NCBI GenBank assembly: GCA_021737045.1
Contig: JAIPES010000001.1
Span: 1-64,000 of the forward strand
Direction: 5' to 3'
DNA from: Desulfobacteraceae bacterium
GTDB lineage: Bacteria > Desulfobacterota > Desulfobacteria > Desulfobacterales > Desulfosalsimonadaceae
Length of the DNA stretch: 64,000 nucleotides
Made by a program: the position numbers and the translations under genes
The notes under the pieces: model-generated
Databases searched by the model: none
Seen by the model: the letters and a program-made list of their open reading frames with translations, nothing else
Told to the model about the DNA's origin: nothing
Shown here: positions 19,121 through 28,780 of the stretch, one piece after another
How positions within the stretch are numbered: the first letter of the stretch is position 1
Layout of the letters: each line of letters opens with the position of its first letter

Positions 19121-20653
19121 CTAATGGTATTGCCGCGGATTGATGCCGTATTTGTGCACCTTGTAAGAGATTTTTCGCAGGGTGGTGCCCAGGGTTTGGG
19201 CGGCCTGGCTCATGTTGCCCCGGGTATGCTTCAGGGCATCCACAATCATTTCCATTTCCAGCTTTTCCACGGCTTCTTCCATGGTCTGGGACGGAAGCGT
19301 GCCCGACTCCTTGCCGGTCTGCAGGGTGGGCGGCAGGTGATAGCCGTGGATCACCTTTCCCTCGCAAAGCAGTACGGCCCGCTCGATGCAGTTTTCCAGT
19401 TCCCGGACGTTGCCGGGCCAGTGGTAGGCCATGAGCATGTCAATGGCAGGGGTGGAAAAGCGGACAATCTCCTTTGCGTTTTCCCGGATGTATTTGTCCA
19501 GGAAAAAATCGGCCAGGGCCAGGATATCGGTTTTTCTCTCCCGAAGCGGGGGCATGTAGATGGGAAACACGTTGATCCGGTAATACAGGTCGCTTCGGAA
19601 ATCGCTTTCGGCAACGGCTTCTTCGAGGTTTTTGTTGGTGGCCGCAACAATGCGCACGTCCACCCGGATGGTCTTGTTGCCCCCTACCCGCTCGATTTCA
19701 CGTTCCTGCAGCACCCGCAGCAGCTTGGCCTGGACTTCACCGGTAATGGATCCGATTTCATCGAGAAACAGGGTTCCCTTGTGGGCCAGTTCGAATTTGC
19801 CCGCCTTTTGCTGAATGGCCCCGGTAAAGGCGCCTTTTTCATGGCCGAACAGTTCGCTTTCAATGAGGTTGGCGGGCAGGGCGGCACAGTTGACCTTCAC
19901 AAAGGGATGGCTGGACCGGCTGCTGTTGTAGTGGATGGCATTGGCCACCAGTTCCTTTCCGGTGCCCGATTCTCCGCGGATGAGCACGGTGGCGTTGCTT
20001 CTGGCCACCTGGGAGATCATCTGGTAGACCTCGCGCATTTTGTTGCTGTTGCCCACGATGTTTTTGATCCGGTATTTTTTTTCCAGTTCCATCTGAAGCC
20101 GGTCGTTTTCAGCTTTCAGCTTTTCCTTTTCCCTGCGGATGCGCTCTAGATGAATGACCTGGGTGGCAATCATGGCCGCCACCACGGTGAGAATCTTTTC
20201 CCCCTCGGCCAGGGGGTATTCCGGGTCATAGGGCAAATCCACACCCAGAGCCCCGATGACCTGCTGTTCTTTTTTAATGGGCACGCAGATAAACGACAGT
20301 TCCCGCGCGCCGGGTCCGCTTCTGGATTGGGTGCGGTTTAAAAAATCCGAAGATTCGCTGATTTTGGCGATGCTCACCGGCTGGCCGGATTCAATCACCC
20401 GGCCGGTCACCCCTTCTCCGAGTTTATAGATGCCTTTCTGCATGGCGGACCGGGAAATGCCGTGGGCCACTTCGATGCTGATTTCATCGCTTAAGGGGTT
20501 TAGGATGGTGATCATGCCCCGGGACATGTGCATGTTTCCCGAAAGGATGTCCAAAACCGTGTACAGGGCCTTTTTGAGGTCCGTATGGCGGTTTAGGGAC
20601 TGGCTGATGTCGTAGAGCAGGGTGATTTCATCAATTTTTTTCATGATCGGCAT
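19121..20653 (-). CDS. nifA: Sigma-54-dependent activator of the NifA type
   Basis: Enhancer-binding protein that remodels sigma-54 RNA polymerase. Residues ~1-165 form a GAF domain. The central AAA+ module contains [11 protein letters not shown] (Walker A) and the sigma-54 contact motif GAFTGA. The C-terminal ~45 residues form a Fis-type helix-turn-helix ([12 protein letters not shown], then [13 protein letters not shown]). GAF-AAA-Fis order, the length and adjacency to glnB match NifA, so I give the symbol with reserve. It could regulate other nitrogen genes. No nif structural gene is in the window. In-frame ATGs at 20651 and 20642 are both possible starts. Confidence 0.8.
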   Translation of the reverse strand: MPIMKKIDEITLLYDISQSLNRHTDLKKALYTVLDILSGNMHMSRGMITILNPLSDEISIEVAHGISRSAMQKGIYKLGEGVTGRVIESGQPVSIAKISESSDFLNRTQSRSGPGARELSFICVPIKKEQQVIGALGVDLPYDPEYPLAEGEKILTVVAAMIATQVIHLERIRREKEKLKAENDRLQMELEKKYRIKNIVGNSNKMREVYQMISQVARSNATVLIRGESGTGKELVANAIHYNSSRSSHPFVKVNCAALPANLIESELFGHEKGAFTGAIQQKAGKFELAHKGTLFLDEIGSITGEVQAKLLRVLQEREIERVGGNKTIRVDVRIVAATNKNLEEAVAESDFRSDLYYRINVFPIYMPPLRERKTDILALADFFLDKYIRENAKEIVRFSTPAIDMLMAYHWPGNVRELENCIERAVLLCEGKVIHGYHLPPTLQTGKESGTLPSQTMEEAVEKLEMEMIVDALKHTRGNMSQAAQTLGTTLRKISYKVHKYGINPRQYH

Positions 20654-20700
20654 GCAGCGGTTTTTGGGTTTGCGTGTTTTGTTGATGGTGCAGGAACCGG

Positions 20701-21309
20701 TTAATCATACATGAAATCCGATACAGCGGTTTTCAGCTCCGCCATACCGCTGGAAAAGAAGTGATCCGCTCCGGAAATCACCCGCAGTTCGGCCGCCGGG
20801 TTGATCCGGGGCAGCAGTTTTTCCACCAGTGCCGGCGGTGCGATTTCATCCTCGCTGCCGGTGACCGCCAGTTTCAGCCGGGAACATGGCCGAAGTCCGT
20901 CAAAATTCATCATGGCCGCAGGCGGGGCAATCATGAGCATTCTGCCCGGCGGCAGTTTTCCGGTGTCGGCATGGGCCAGCACCCATGCACCAAAGGAATA
21001 TCCGATCAAATCGATTGCGCGGGCGCCCCGGGCCTGCACATAATCGGCTGCGGCCAGCAGGTCTTTTTGCTCGCCGGCGCCCTGGTCATAGGCGCCCCGG
21101 CTTTGTCCCGCCCCGCGGAAGTTGAACCGAAGCGTGGTCAGGCCCCGGGCCCGGCATGCAGCAGCAATTTCGCAAATCACCAGGTTGTCCATGTTGCCGC
21201 CGTACAACGGGTGAGGGTGGGCAAGGATGGCCGCCTGGTCATTGCCGGGAAAAAGGGCGCCTTCCAGTTTAATTCCATCTGAGGCCGGAAAAAAGATTTT
21301 TTGTTCCAT
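20701..21309 (-). CDS. Alpha/beta hydrolase, KANL3/Tex30-like
   Basis: A 202-residue alpha/beta hydrolase with HPHPLYGG near residue 35, the nucleophile elbow GYSFGAW (Ser ~120) and a late ADHFF carrying the catalytic His. The small size and NxxxHPHPxxGGxMxN pattern resemble serine hydrolases annotated as dienelactone hydrolase-like. The natural substrate is not evident. I use ATG 21307-21309, 7 nt after the ribonuclease D stop; a longer reading would overlap that gene. Co-transcription with rnd is likely. Confidence 0.8.
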   Translation of the reverse strand: MEQKIFFPASDGIKLEGALFPGNDQAAILAHPHPLYGGNMDNLVICEIAAACRARGLTTLRFNFRGAGQSRGAYDQGAGEQKDLLAAADYVQARGARAIDLIGYSFGAWVLAHADTGKLPPGRMLMIAPPAAMMNFDGLRPCSRLKLAVTGSEDEIAPPALVEKLLPRINPAAELRVISGADHFFSSGMAELKTAVSDFMYD

Positions 21310-21316
21310 GGTCCGC

Positions 21317-22444
21317 TCACATTTTAATCCACTCATGGCCGAACATGTCCTTTTGCCACGGCTTGAGATCTGCAATGGCATCCAGGTCCTCCAAATTGCG
21401 GGGCTGGTCTTCGGCGATTTGTTTCAGGGCGTTTTTGTTGACAATCAGGTACGGATCAATTTCCAGGGCTTCGGCTTTTTGCTGCCGCCACTGCTTTAGC
21501 TGTTTGATCCGGCGGGTCACGGCCGCAGGAACGGGCTTTGACTTCTGCTTCGGGTACCTGGGCCACTGCTCCGGGGAAAGTGCCATGGCAAAATCAACGG
21601 CCTGCAAAATGGCTGTGCCGTACATCTGGATTTGTTTGCGGCTCAACAGGCCGCTTTTTGTGAGTTGAGCGCTGTTTTTCGGTTTCTCCCGGGCCAGGGA
21701 CAAAAGGGTCTGATTGCCCAGGATTTTGAAAGCAGGCCGGTCTTTTTTTCGGGCGATTTCCATCCGGAAAGCCAGCAAGGCTTCAAGCACGGCCAGGCTT
21801 TTGGGGTCCAGGCGGCCGGCGCCCTTGATCCGGACAAAAAGCGGGGTGTCTGCATCCGGGGTTTCCGGCCGCACCCCGGCGATTTCTTCGCAATGCTGGC
21901 GCACCCATTCCATCCGGCCCCGGTTTTTGAGCTCGGCTTTCATTTCCTGGTACAGGGTGACCAGGTAACGCACGTCATTTGCGGCATAGGCGATCATTTC
22001 ATCGGGCAGGGGCCGCACGGACCAGTCCTTTTTCTGGAATTTCTTGTCCAGTTCCACGTTAAAATGACGGGCCAGCACCGCTTCCAGGCTGGTGGCCCCG
22101 TAGCCCAGAAACCGGGCAGCCAGCTCGGTGTCAAACAGGTTTGCCACGCTGATGCCGAAATCCCGGTACAGGCATCGCATGTCATAATCGGCCCCGTGAA
22201 AAACCTTGACAATGCCGGGGTCGGCAAACAAGGGGGCCATGGCCGAAAGGTCCCTGACCGCCAGGGGATCGATAATATAGCAGGCACTTGGGGTGCCCAT
22301 CTGGATTAGGCAGACCTTTTCCTCGAAATGATGCATGCTGTCGGCTTCCAGGTCCACGGCCACAGCCGGCTCTTCTGCCAGTCGCCCGGCCAGGGCGGAT
22401 ATCTGGTCTGCTGTATTGATGTATGTAACCGGTGAAGATTCCAT
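21317..22444 (-). CDS. rnd: Ribonuclease D
   Basis: 3'-to-5' exoribonuclease that matures tRNA and other stable RNAs. The 375-residue protein contains the DEDDy exonuclease residues: DLEAD (~28), FHGADYD (~90) and YAANDVRYLVTLY (~155). Tandem HRDC domains follow, ending KPWQKDMFG. Start choice: ATG 22442-22444 is conservative, with no clear ribosome site; a TTG 12 nt upstream would also work. thrS diverges across ~146 nt. The hydrolase gene follows closely on the same strand. Confidence 0.93.
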   Translation of the reverse strand: MESSPVTYINTADQISALAGRLAEEPAVAVDLEADSMHHFEEKVCLIQMGTPSACYIIDPLAVRDLSAMAPLFADPGIVKVFHGADYDMRCLYRDFGISVANLFDTELAARFLGYGATSLEAVLARHFNVELDKKFQKKDWSVRPLPDEMIAYAANDVRYLVTLYQEMKAELKNRGRMEWVRQHCEEIAGVRPETPDADTPLFVRIKGAGRLDPKSLAVLEALLAFRMEIARKKDRPAFKILGNQTLLSLAREKPKNSAQLTKSGLLSRKQIQMYGTAILQAVDFAMALSPEQWPRYPKQKSKPVPAAVTRRIKQLKQWRQQKAEALEIDPYLIVNKNALKQIAEDQPRNLEDLDAIADLKPWQKDMFGHEWIKM

Positions 22445-22590
22445 TTTGAACTGCAATGTACGGACTTGCCCATCCTTTCCGTGTGCTGACTTTTTCCTTG
22501 ACCCTGTTTTGCAGATTCATTACATAGGGCCTTAACGCGCGTGATCCCGAAGTTCCATCCCCTATATGAATGACCAAATGGACAGAGTCA

Positions 22591-24513
22591 ATGATCAATA
22601 TCACATTTCCGGATAAAACACAGCGGCAGTTTGAATCCCCCGTGGACGGATATACTGTGGCTGCAGGCATTTCCGAAGGATTTGCCAGAAATTGCGTGGC
22701 CATGGAAGCAAACGGCCGGCTCATGGACATTTACAGCCAGCTGCAAGAAGATGCCAGTATCCGCTTTATCACCCCAAAAGATCCGGAAGCGTTGGATATC
22801 CTCCGGCACACAGCCGCCCACATCATGGCCCAGGCCGTGCTCCGGCTTTACCCGGATGCCCAGCCCACCATCGGCCCGGTGGTGGAAGACGGATTTTATT
22901 ATGATTTTGACATGGAGCCCATCTCTGAGGAGGATTTTCCCAAAATCGAAGCCGAGATGAAGCAGATCGTCAAGGAAAAGCTTCCGGTTCGCCGGCAGGA
23001 GGTCACCCGGGACCAGGCCATTGAGCACTACCGCCATGAGCCCTATAAGCGCGAGCTGATCGGCGAGCTGGAAGACGGCACCATTTCCTTTTACGTCCAG
23101 GGCGAGTTCACGGATCTGTGCCGGGGGCCGCATCTTCCGCATACCGGATTTGTCAAAGCCTTTAAACTGCTGCGGGTCTCCGGGGCCTACTGGCGGGGAG
23201 ATTCCGACCGCCCACAGCTTCAGCGGATCTATGGAACCGCGTTTTTTGACAAAAAGGATTTAAAGCAGTACCTGACGTTTCTCGAAGAGGCCAGAAAACG
23301 GGACCACCGCAAAATCGGTGCGGCCCTGGACCTGTTTTCCTTCCATGAAGAGGCTCCGGGAATGCCTTTTTTTCACGCAAACGGAATGGAGCTGTGGAAC
23401 GCGCTGCTTGATTACTGGCGCCGGGAGCACCGGGCAGCCGGATACGTGGAAACCAAGACCCCGATTATCCTTCACCGGAGCCTGTGGGAGCAGAGCGGGC
23501 ACTGGGAAAATTACCGGGAAAACATGTATACCCTGGTGGTGGATGAAACAGAGTCTGCCATCAAGCCCATGAACTGTCCCGGGGGCATGCTGTTGTTTAA
23601 GCAAAAGCGCCACTCCTACCGGGATCTGCCCATCCGGGCCGCAGAGATCGGCCTGGTGCACCGCCACGAGCTTTCCGGCGTGCTCTCCGGCCTGTTTCGG
23701 GTGCGGGCCTTTCACCAGGATGATGCCCACATTTTCATGACCCCGGAGATGATCGAGCCGGAAATCCTCGGGATTTTACAGCTGGTCCGGCGCATGTATG
23801 CCACATTCGGGCTTGGTTTTCACCTGGAGCTGTCGACCCGGCCGGAAAAATCCATTGGCACCGATGCCCAATGGGAGCAGGCCACCGGCGGACTGACCGC
23901 CGCGCTGGATGCATACGGGGCCGATTATAAGATCAATGAGGGCGACGGGGCCTTTTACGGGCCCAAAATCGATATCCACATCAAGGACGCCATCGGCCGG
24001 ACCTGGCAGTGCGGGACCATCCAGCTGGATATGTCTTTGCCCGAGCGTTTTGATCTGGCCTATGTGGGCCGGGACAATGAAAAACACCGGCCCGTGATGA
24101 TCCACCGGGTGGTTTTCGGATCAATTGAGCGGTTTCTGGGAATTTTGATCGAGCATTTTGCCGGAAAATTCCCCCTGTGGCTGGCCCCGGTCCAGGCGGT
24201 GATTCTGCCCATCAATGACACCCTGGCCCCGTTTGCCAAAGAGATCTGCCAGCGGCTTTTTGCCGCCGGCCTGCGGGCATATGTGGATGACCGGACCGAA
24301 AGCCTCAACAAAAAGGTCAGGGAAGCGCAGCTGGCCAAAATTCCCCTGATCCTCACCGTCGGCGACAAGGAAAAAAGTGCGGGCACCCTGGCGGTGCGCA
24401 CATTGGACGGGGCCGTGCATCACGGCGCGTCTGTGGACGGTTTTATTTCAGCGGTCTGTGACAATGTCGCCCAACGCAGACTCGACATGGAGGAGCTGCT
24501 GTCGGGCCTGTAG
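22591..24513 (+). CDS. thrS: Threonyl-tRNA synthetase
   Basis: Charges tRNA(Thr) and edits mis-acylated Ser-tRNA(Thr). The 640-residue protein has a TGS domain (1-61), an editing domain with HTAAHIMAQAV (~79) and CRGPHL, the class II core with CPGGM and HRHELSGVLSGL (zinc and motif 2), and an anticodon-binding C-terminus. I start at ATG 22591 because the TGS domain begins there; an in-frame ATG at 22570 would add seven residues. No infC or rpmI follows. An intrinsic terminator lies immediately downstream. Confidence 0.97.
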   Translation: MINITFPDKTQRQFESPVDGYTVAAGISEGFARNCVAMEANGRLMDIYSQLQEDASIRFITPKDPEALDILRHTAAHIMAQAVLRLYPDAQPTIGPVVEDGFYYDFDMEPISEEDFPKIEAEMKQIVKEKLPVRRQEVTRDQAIEHYRHEPYKRELIGELEDGTISFYVQGEFTDLCRGPHLPHTGFVKAFKLLRVSGAYWRGDSDRPQLQRIYGTAFFDKKDLKQYLTFLEEARKRDHRKIGAALDLFSFHEEAPGMPFFHANGMELWNALLDYWRREHRAAGYVETKTPIILHRSLWEQSGHWENYRENMYTLVVDETESAIKPMNCPGGMLLFKQKRHSYRDLPIRAAEIGLVHRHELSGVLSGLFRVRAFHQDDAHIFMTPEMIEPEILGILQLVRRMYATFGLGFHLELSTRPEKSIGTDAQWEQATGGLTAALDAYGADYKINEGDGAFYGPKIDIHIKDAIGRTWQCGTIQLDMSLPERFDLAYVGRDNEKHRPVMIHRVVFGSIERFLGILIEHFAGKFPLWLAPVQAVILPINDTLAPFAKEICQRLFAAGLRAYVDDRTESLNKKVREAQLAKIPLILTVGDKEKSAGTLAVRTLDGAVHHGASVDGFISAVCDNVAQRRLDMEELLSGL

Positions 24514-24536
24514 AATTTTTGCAGGGTTGAAACAGA

Positions 24537-24573
24537 AAACCGGGAGCCTTTATTTGAAAAAAACTCCCGGTTT
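24537..24573 (+). terminator. Intrinsic terminator after thrS
   Basis: AAACCGGGAG (24537-24546) pairs with CTCCCGGTTT (24564-24573) around an AT-rich loop, with more T-rich sequence beyond. It lies between the convergent thrS and Fe-S genes and could serve both. Confidence 0.75.
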
Positions 24574-24601
24574 GATATTTGTGCTGATATTTTTTGGGTT
24601 T

Positions 24602-25909
24602 TTACGCGCCGTACATGGCCACGTTTTTCAGATCCTCTCCAAGATATTCCCGTTCATTTTCTCCCAGAACGCCCAGAGACAGGCAGATCAGGGTCCACAG
24701 ATGAACTGTCTGCCAGGGGTGTTCCCGGATTTCGCTTAAATCATGGACCTGGGCGTGACAGTTGTGGCACGGGGTAATGCAGTAATCCGCACCGGTGGCC
24801 AGGATCTGGTTGGCTTTTGCCTCGCCGTACTGGCGCCGTTCCTCGGGATATCCGGACTGCAGAAATCCGCCGCCGCCGCCGCAGCAGTAGTTGTTGGAAC
24901 GATTGGGGCTCATGTCGATGAAGTTTTCCTCGCCAACCACGTTTTTGACCACGTAGCGCAGATCTTCGGCCACCGGGTCGCCAAAGGACTTGCGCACCAA
25001 CTGGCACGGGTCCTGAACCGTGAATTTGACCTTGAGGTCCTTGTTCCAGTCAGGGGTCACCTTGAGCTTGCCCTCCCGGATCCACTGGGCGTAGAGCTGG
25101 ATAATGCTTTGGATTTCAAAGTTGTAGGGGATGTTGAATTTTTTCAGTCCGGCCCGGACTGCGAAAAGTTCGTGCCCTCATTCGGTGTTGAGCCAGACCT
25201 TGCAGCCAAGATCCTCCACAGCTTTGGCCTTGACCTCCACAATATGTTTCCACGCCTCGTCATCGGCCATGAACATGCAGTAGTTCTCAGCCGCCCATCC
25301 CTTGGTGCCGTAGGTCCAGTCCGCGCCCACCAGGTGCAGGATTTTCCACAGGGGCACCATCTCATCCGGCTCGGTTACGGGCTCGCGGGAGTTCTGATTG
25401 AGAAAGTAATAGGCGCCCTGCTTGTTCACCGGCGCTTCCATGTCTTTGAATTCTGGCTGGGCCTCCCGGTATTCCTCGAGCACGTCCTCGACCACGAACT
25501 CAAAATCTTCTTCTGTGGCGCCCATTGCGCTGCAGGTGTCATTTCGCAGGGCCATGTCACAGGATCCGAGAATGCCCTTAGGCCGCTGGTCCCGGGGCCA
25601 GCTCTGGCGTGCGTAAAACACAAGCTGCGGGATGTTGATCTGCATGGGGCAGACGTAAATGCAGCGCTGGCACATGGTACAGTGCCAGACCCAGGGGGAC
25701 TGCTGGATCTCTTCATCCATGCCAAGGGCTGCCATGCGCAGAAACTTGCGTGCATCCATGCCGCCGATGCCCGTTGCCGGACACCCCGAGGAGCATGCGC
25801 CGCAGGTCAGGCACAGATCCAGGTTGCCGCCTTCGGGCAGCAGGTCTTTGACCTTGTCGATAAAAGTGCTTGAGCGCTTTGTCCCAAGCTTGATTGCAGG
25901 TTCTCCCAT
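24602..25909 (-). CDS. Iron-sulfur oxidoreductase (HdrD/GlpC/TmcB-like) with probable selenocysteine at UGA codon 244
   Basis: Read through one in-frame TGA (25178-25180), this is a 435-residue protein. The N-terminus (from ATG 25909; GAGGG lies 7 nt upstream) has a ferredoxin-like pair of four-Cys motifs, CLTCGACSSGCP and CTMCQRCIYVCP. The second half is a CCG-domain region with NYCCGGGGGF and CHNC. The TGA falls in NTE-x-GHELFAV, where relatives have Cys in TECGH-like sequence, probably a cluster ligand. Both halves match in order and frame with no shift, and a hairpin follows the TGA (see 25145-25161). HdrD/DsrK-type proteins pass electrons between membrane modules and thiols; the partner here is unknown. 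A nonsense mutation is the alternative. Confidence 0.82.
25145..25161 (-). promoter_or_regulatory. Candidate bacterial SECIS hairpin
   Basis: On the minus strand CAGTCCG-GGC-CGGACTG forms a perfect 7-bp stem (or 6 bp with a GGGCC loop). The stem starts 16 nt after the in-frame TGA, so its loop is 23-26 nt past the codon. Bacterial SECIS elements sit at this distance with G in the apical loop, which fits, although this loop is smaller than many. Confidence 0.65.
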
Positions 25910-26010
25910 ACAATACCCTCCGTTGATGCCCGGTGCGGGCACGGCTTTTGCCTGCGGGCCCGGGCATTGATTGATGATGATGATATCACATGCCGTATGC
26001 CGACAGTTGG

Positions 26011-26038
26011 TTGAAGGTTGACCTTAGTTGACTATAAT
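26011..26038 (+). promoter_or_regulatory. Candidate sigma-70 promoter with repeat at its start site
   Basis: TTGAAG (26011-26016) and TATAAT (26033-26038), 16 nt apart. The inverted repeat TTTGCAACCCAA / TTGGGTTGCAAA (26041-26074, 10-nt centre) begins 3 nt after the -10 box, so it would cover the start of the transcript. It may be an operator or a 5' hairpin. Confidence 0.5.
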
Positions 26039-26040
26039 CA

Positions 26041-26074
26041 TTTGCAACCCAAAACAAAAACCTTGGGTTGCAAA
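26041..26074. repeat. 12-bp perfect inverted repeat near a transcription start
   Basis: TTTGCAACCCAA at 26041-26052 and its reverse complement at 26063-26074. Position relative to the TATAAT box suggests a regulatory operator or leader hairpin. No repressor gene is adjacent, so the binding protein is unknown. Confidence 0.6.
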
Positions 26075-26168
26075 AATGAAACCAAATTTTTTCCTGCCAT
26101 AAACAAGCCGGTAAAGTCAAGCACAATCGAAGGGTTGCATCAGGTATCTGAAATTCGGCTTTCTCGCA

Positions 26169-26197
26169 TTGACATGGGTGCATCTGTGGCTTATGAT
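26169..26197 (+). promoter_or_regulatory. Probable sigma-70 promoter for gerMN-fusA
   Basis: Near-consensus TTGACA (26169-26174), a 17-nt spacer and TATGAT (26192-26197). Transcription would start near 26204, followed by AAGGGGG and the ATG at 26220. This is the best-matching promoter I found in the window. Confidence 0.7.
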
Positions 26198-26219
26198 AAA
26201 TTGATTTTAAGGGGGTAAA

Positions 26220-26759
26220 ATGGGATTGAAGCGATGGTGCAGGCGGCTGTCGTGTTTGTGCCTGGTCATATGGCTTGTTTTCGCCGGGGCCGCTGCCGGC
26301 GCACAGAACACGGCCTCAGAGCGGCACCCCGAGGGCGAAATATTTTTATATTTTGTTGATCCGGAGGCCGGATATCTTGCAGGCGAACCCCGGAATATGG
26401 ATTTTTCCAATGAGCGCAAGGGTCCGGGCCAATTTTATACCCGCATTGTAGAAGAACTGATCAGCGGTCCGAAAACCAGGCTTGAGGCTCCCCTGTCGGC
26501 GCAAACCAATGTACGGGCGGTGTATGCCGGTGCCGGTGGGTTGGCTTACGTGGATTTGTCAGCAGAAGCGGCGGATCTGCACACGAAAGGCGTGCGCAGC
26601 GAACTGCTGAGCGTCTATAGCATTGTCAATACACTGATACTCAATTCCAACGGCATCCAGGCGGTCCAGATCCTGATAGAGGGCAGTCCGGTGCAAACCC
26701 TGGCCGGGCACGTGGATATCCGTTTGCCGCTAAACGCGCAGATGTTGCTGGTGAGATGA
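26220..26759 (+). CDS. GerMN-domain exported protein
   Basis: A 179-residue protein with an N-terminal membrane or signal segment (~8-24, [16 protein letters not shown]). A GerMN domain follows: [28 protein letters not shown] and YSIVNTLIL, as in spore germination GerM and other exported proteins. The domain's role is unknown outside spore formers. Its stop overlaps the fusA start as ATGA, a translational coupling that is unusual for an exported protein and an elongation factor. A promoter at 26169 drives both. Confidence 0.82.
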   Translation: MGLKRWCRRLSCLCLVIWLVFAGAAAGAQNTASERHPEGEIFLYFVDPEAGYLAGEPRNMDFSNERKGPGQFYTRIVEELISGPKTRLEAPLSAQTNVRAVYAGAGGLAYVDLSAEAADLHTKGVRSELLSVYSIVNTLILNSNGIQAVQILIEGSPVQTLAGHVDIRLPLNAQMLLVR

Positions 26760-28780
26760 AAAAAATCGGACAAATAAGAAATATCGGCATTATCGCCCAT
26801 ATTGATGCAGGCAAGACCACGGTCACCGAGCGGGTGCTGTTTTACACGGGCCGGTCTCACAAAATCGGCGAGGTCCACGACGGCGAAGCCGTGATGGACT
26901 GGATGCCCGATGAGCAGGAGCGGGGCATCACCATTACCTCAGCGGTGACTACCTGCCAGTGGGACAAATGCGACATTCAGATTATTGACACCCCGGGGCA
27001 CGTGGATTTCACCATTGAGGTGGAGCGCTCACTGCGCGTGCTCGACGGAGCGGTTGGCGTGTTTTGCGCCGTGGGCGGCGTGGAGCCCCAGTCTGAAACC
27101 GTCTGGCACCAGGCAGACGATTATCTGGTGCCAAAGATCGCCTTTGTCAATAAGATGGACCGGGTGGGAGCGGATTATTTCCGGACCATCGATATGATGA
27201 AAGAACGCCTGCATGCCCGCCCCCTGGTGCTTCAACTGCCCGTTGGCAGCGAGGACGGGTTTCGGGGCGTTATTGATTTATTGCACATGCGCCAGATGGT
27301 CTGGGAGACCGGCGGGCCGGAAATGCCGTTTGTCACCGGCGAAATCGACCCGGATCTGCTGGAAACAGCCCAACAGTACCGCGAAAAACTTATCGAGACC
27401 GTGGCTGAAACCGACGATGCCATCATGGAGGCCTACCTGGAAGAAGCCGATATACCGGTTCAGAACCTGGTGGCCGCCATCCGGAAGGCCACCATCGGTC
27501 TGCACCTGGTACCGGTGCTCTGCGGTTCGGCTTTGAAAAACAAGGGCATCCAGCCATTGCTCGATGCGGTGGTCAATTACCTGCCCAGTCCCCTGGAGGC
27601 TCCGCCCATTCAGGGCACAATGCCCGACTCCGGGGAAAAAGTTGCCTTTGAGGCAAAGCCCAAGGGGCCCACGGTGGCCCTTATTTTCAAGGTTTCCATG
27701 ATCGAGGGGCGAAAGCTGTCCTATGTGCGGGTTTATTCCGGCAGCATCAAGGCCGGCGCAGAGATCTACAATTCCATCCGGGAGAAATCGGAAAAAATTT
27801 CCCGGATTTTAAAGATGCATGCCAACAAGCGCGAGCGCTTAGACGAGGCCGGCCCGGGTGCCATTGTGGGCGTGGTGGGGCTAAAGGACTCCTCCACCGG
27901 CGAGACGCTCTGCGACAGGGACAATCCGGTGCTGCTGGAACAAATGAAATTCACCAAGCCGGTGATCTCCATTTCCATTGAGCCCAAAACCCATGATGAT
28001 CAGGAAAAACTGCCACAGGTGCTGGAAAAGCTCATGGCCGAAGATCCCACTTTGCATGTCAAACAGGACGAGGACACGGGCCAGACCCTTTTGTCCGGCA
28101 TGGGCGAACTGCACCTGGATGTGATTATCAGCCGGATGCGGCGTGAGTACAAGACAAACGTCAATGTGGGCAAACCCCAGGTGGTCTACCGGGAAACCAT
28201 CGCAAAGCAGGCATCCGGCCATGGTGTGTTTGATCGGGAGGTGGCCGGCCAGCGGCATTTTGCCGAAGTCGCGCTCACAGCCCGGCCCCTTTCCCGCGGC
28301 AGCGGGATGCGCTTTGCCGCAGAGGTCTCAGAGGATATCATCCCGGCCCAGTTTATCCCGGCGGTTGAAAAGGGCGTTCGTGAAGCCATGGAATACGGAG
28401 AGCTGATGGGATATCCGGTGGTGGACCTGGAAGTGAAAATCACCGGCGGAGCGTTTCGCGAATCACTGGGATCTTCTCTGGCCTATTCCGTTGCCGCCGC
28501 CATGGCCTGCCGGGAAATGTTTGCTGCAGCTGATCCTTACCTGCTCGAACCCATCATGAACGTGGAGGTCTACGTTCCGGAATCGTTTATGGGCGAGGTG
28601 ATCGGGGATTTAAATTCCCGGGGGGGCAAGATCGAATCCATTGCCGCAAAGGGCGACAACCAGATCATCACCGCCATCGCCCCTCTTTCAAAGATGTTTG
28701 GCTATACCACGGCCCTGCGTTCGGCCTCCCAGGGCAGAGGCACCTTTACCATGAAATTTTCCCATTTTGACCGGATGTAG
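26756..28780 (+). CDS. fusA: Elongation factor G paralogue
   Basis: Ribosomal translocase GTPase, 674 residues. G-domain motifs: AHIDAGKTT (G1), RGITIT (G2), DTPGH (G3) and NKMD (G4); the EF-G domain III-V region follows. The sequence reads [22 protein letters not shown] where common EF-G has TTTERILYYTG, and it is ~20 residues shorter than the main EF-G. It is not next to rpsL/rpsG/tuf. I infer one of the two EF-G types known from spirochaetes, planctomycetes and Desulfobacterota, one for translocation and one for recycling. Its last 35 nt overlap the M48 gene on the other strand. Confidence 0.93.
   Translation: MKKIGQIRNIGIIAHIDAGKTTVTERVLFYTGRSHKIGEVHDGEAVMDWMPDEQERGITITSAVTTCQWDKCDIQIIDTPGHVDFTIEVERSLRVLDGAVGVFCAVGGVEPQSETVWHQADDYLVPKIAFVNKMDRVGADYFRTIDMMKERLHARPLVLQLPVGSEDGFRGVIDLLHMRQMVWETGGPEMPFVTGEIDPDLLETAQQYREKLIETVAETDDAIMEAYLEEADIPVQNLVAAIRKATIGLHLVPVLCGSALKNKGIQPLLDAVVNYLPSPLEAPPIQGTMPDSGEKVAFEAKPKGPTVALIFKVSMIEGRKLSYVRVYSGSIKAGAEIYNSIREKSEKISRILKMHANKRERLDEAGPGAIVGVVGLKDSSTGETLCDRDNPVLLEQMKFTKPVISISIEPKTHDDQEKLPQVLEKLMAEDPTLHVKQDEDTGQTLLSGMGELHLDVIISRMRREYKTNVNVGKPQVVYRETIAKQASGHGVFDREVAGQRHFAEVALTARPLSRGSGMRFAAEVSEDIIPAQFIPAVEKGVREAMEYGELMGYPVVDLEVKITGGAFRESLGSSLAYSVAAAMACREMFAAADPYLLEPIMNVEVYVPESFMGEVIGDLNSRGGKIESIAAKGDNQIITAIAPLSKMFGYTTALRSASQGRGTFTMKFSHFDRM

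Larger units (their letters stand above)
25910..26219. other. Divergent intergenic region with promoters and a 12-bp inverted repeat
   Basis: Space between the Fe-S gene (minus) and the GerMN gene (plus). It holds two plus-strand promoter candidates (26011-26038 and 26169-26197) and a perfect inverted repeat at 26041-26074. I see no gene. Confidence 0.7.

Noticed and set aside
25178-25180. A simple nonsense mutation or frameshift splitting the Fe-S gene in two
   Set aside because: Both halves stay in one frame, the codon falls at a Cys-ligand position, and a hairpin sits at SECIS distance. Kept as an alternative in the annotation, not as the main reading.
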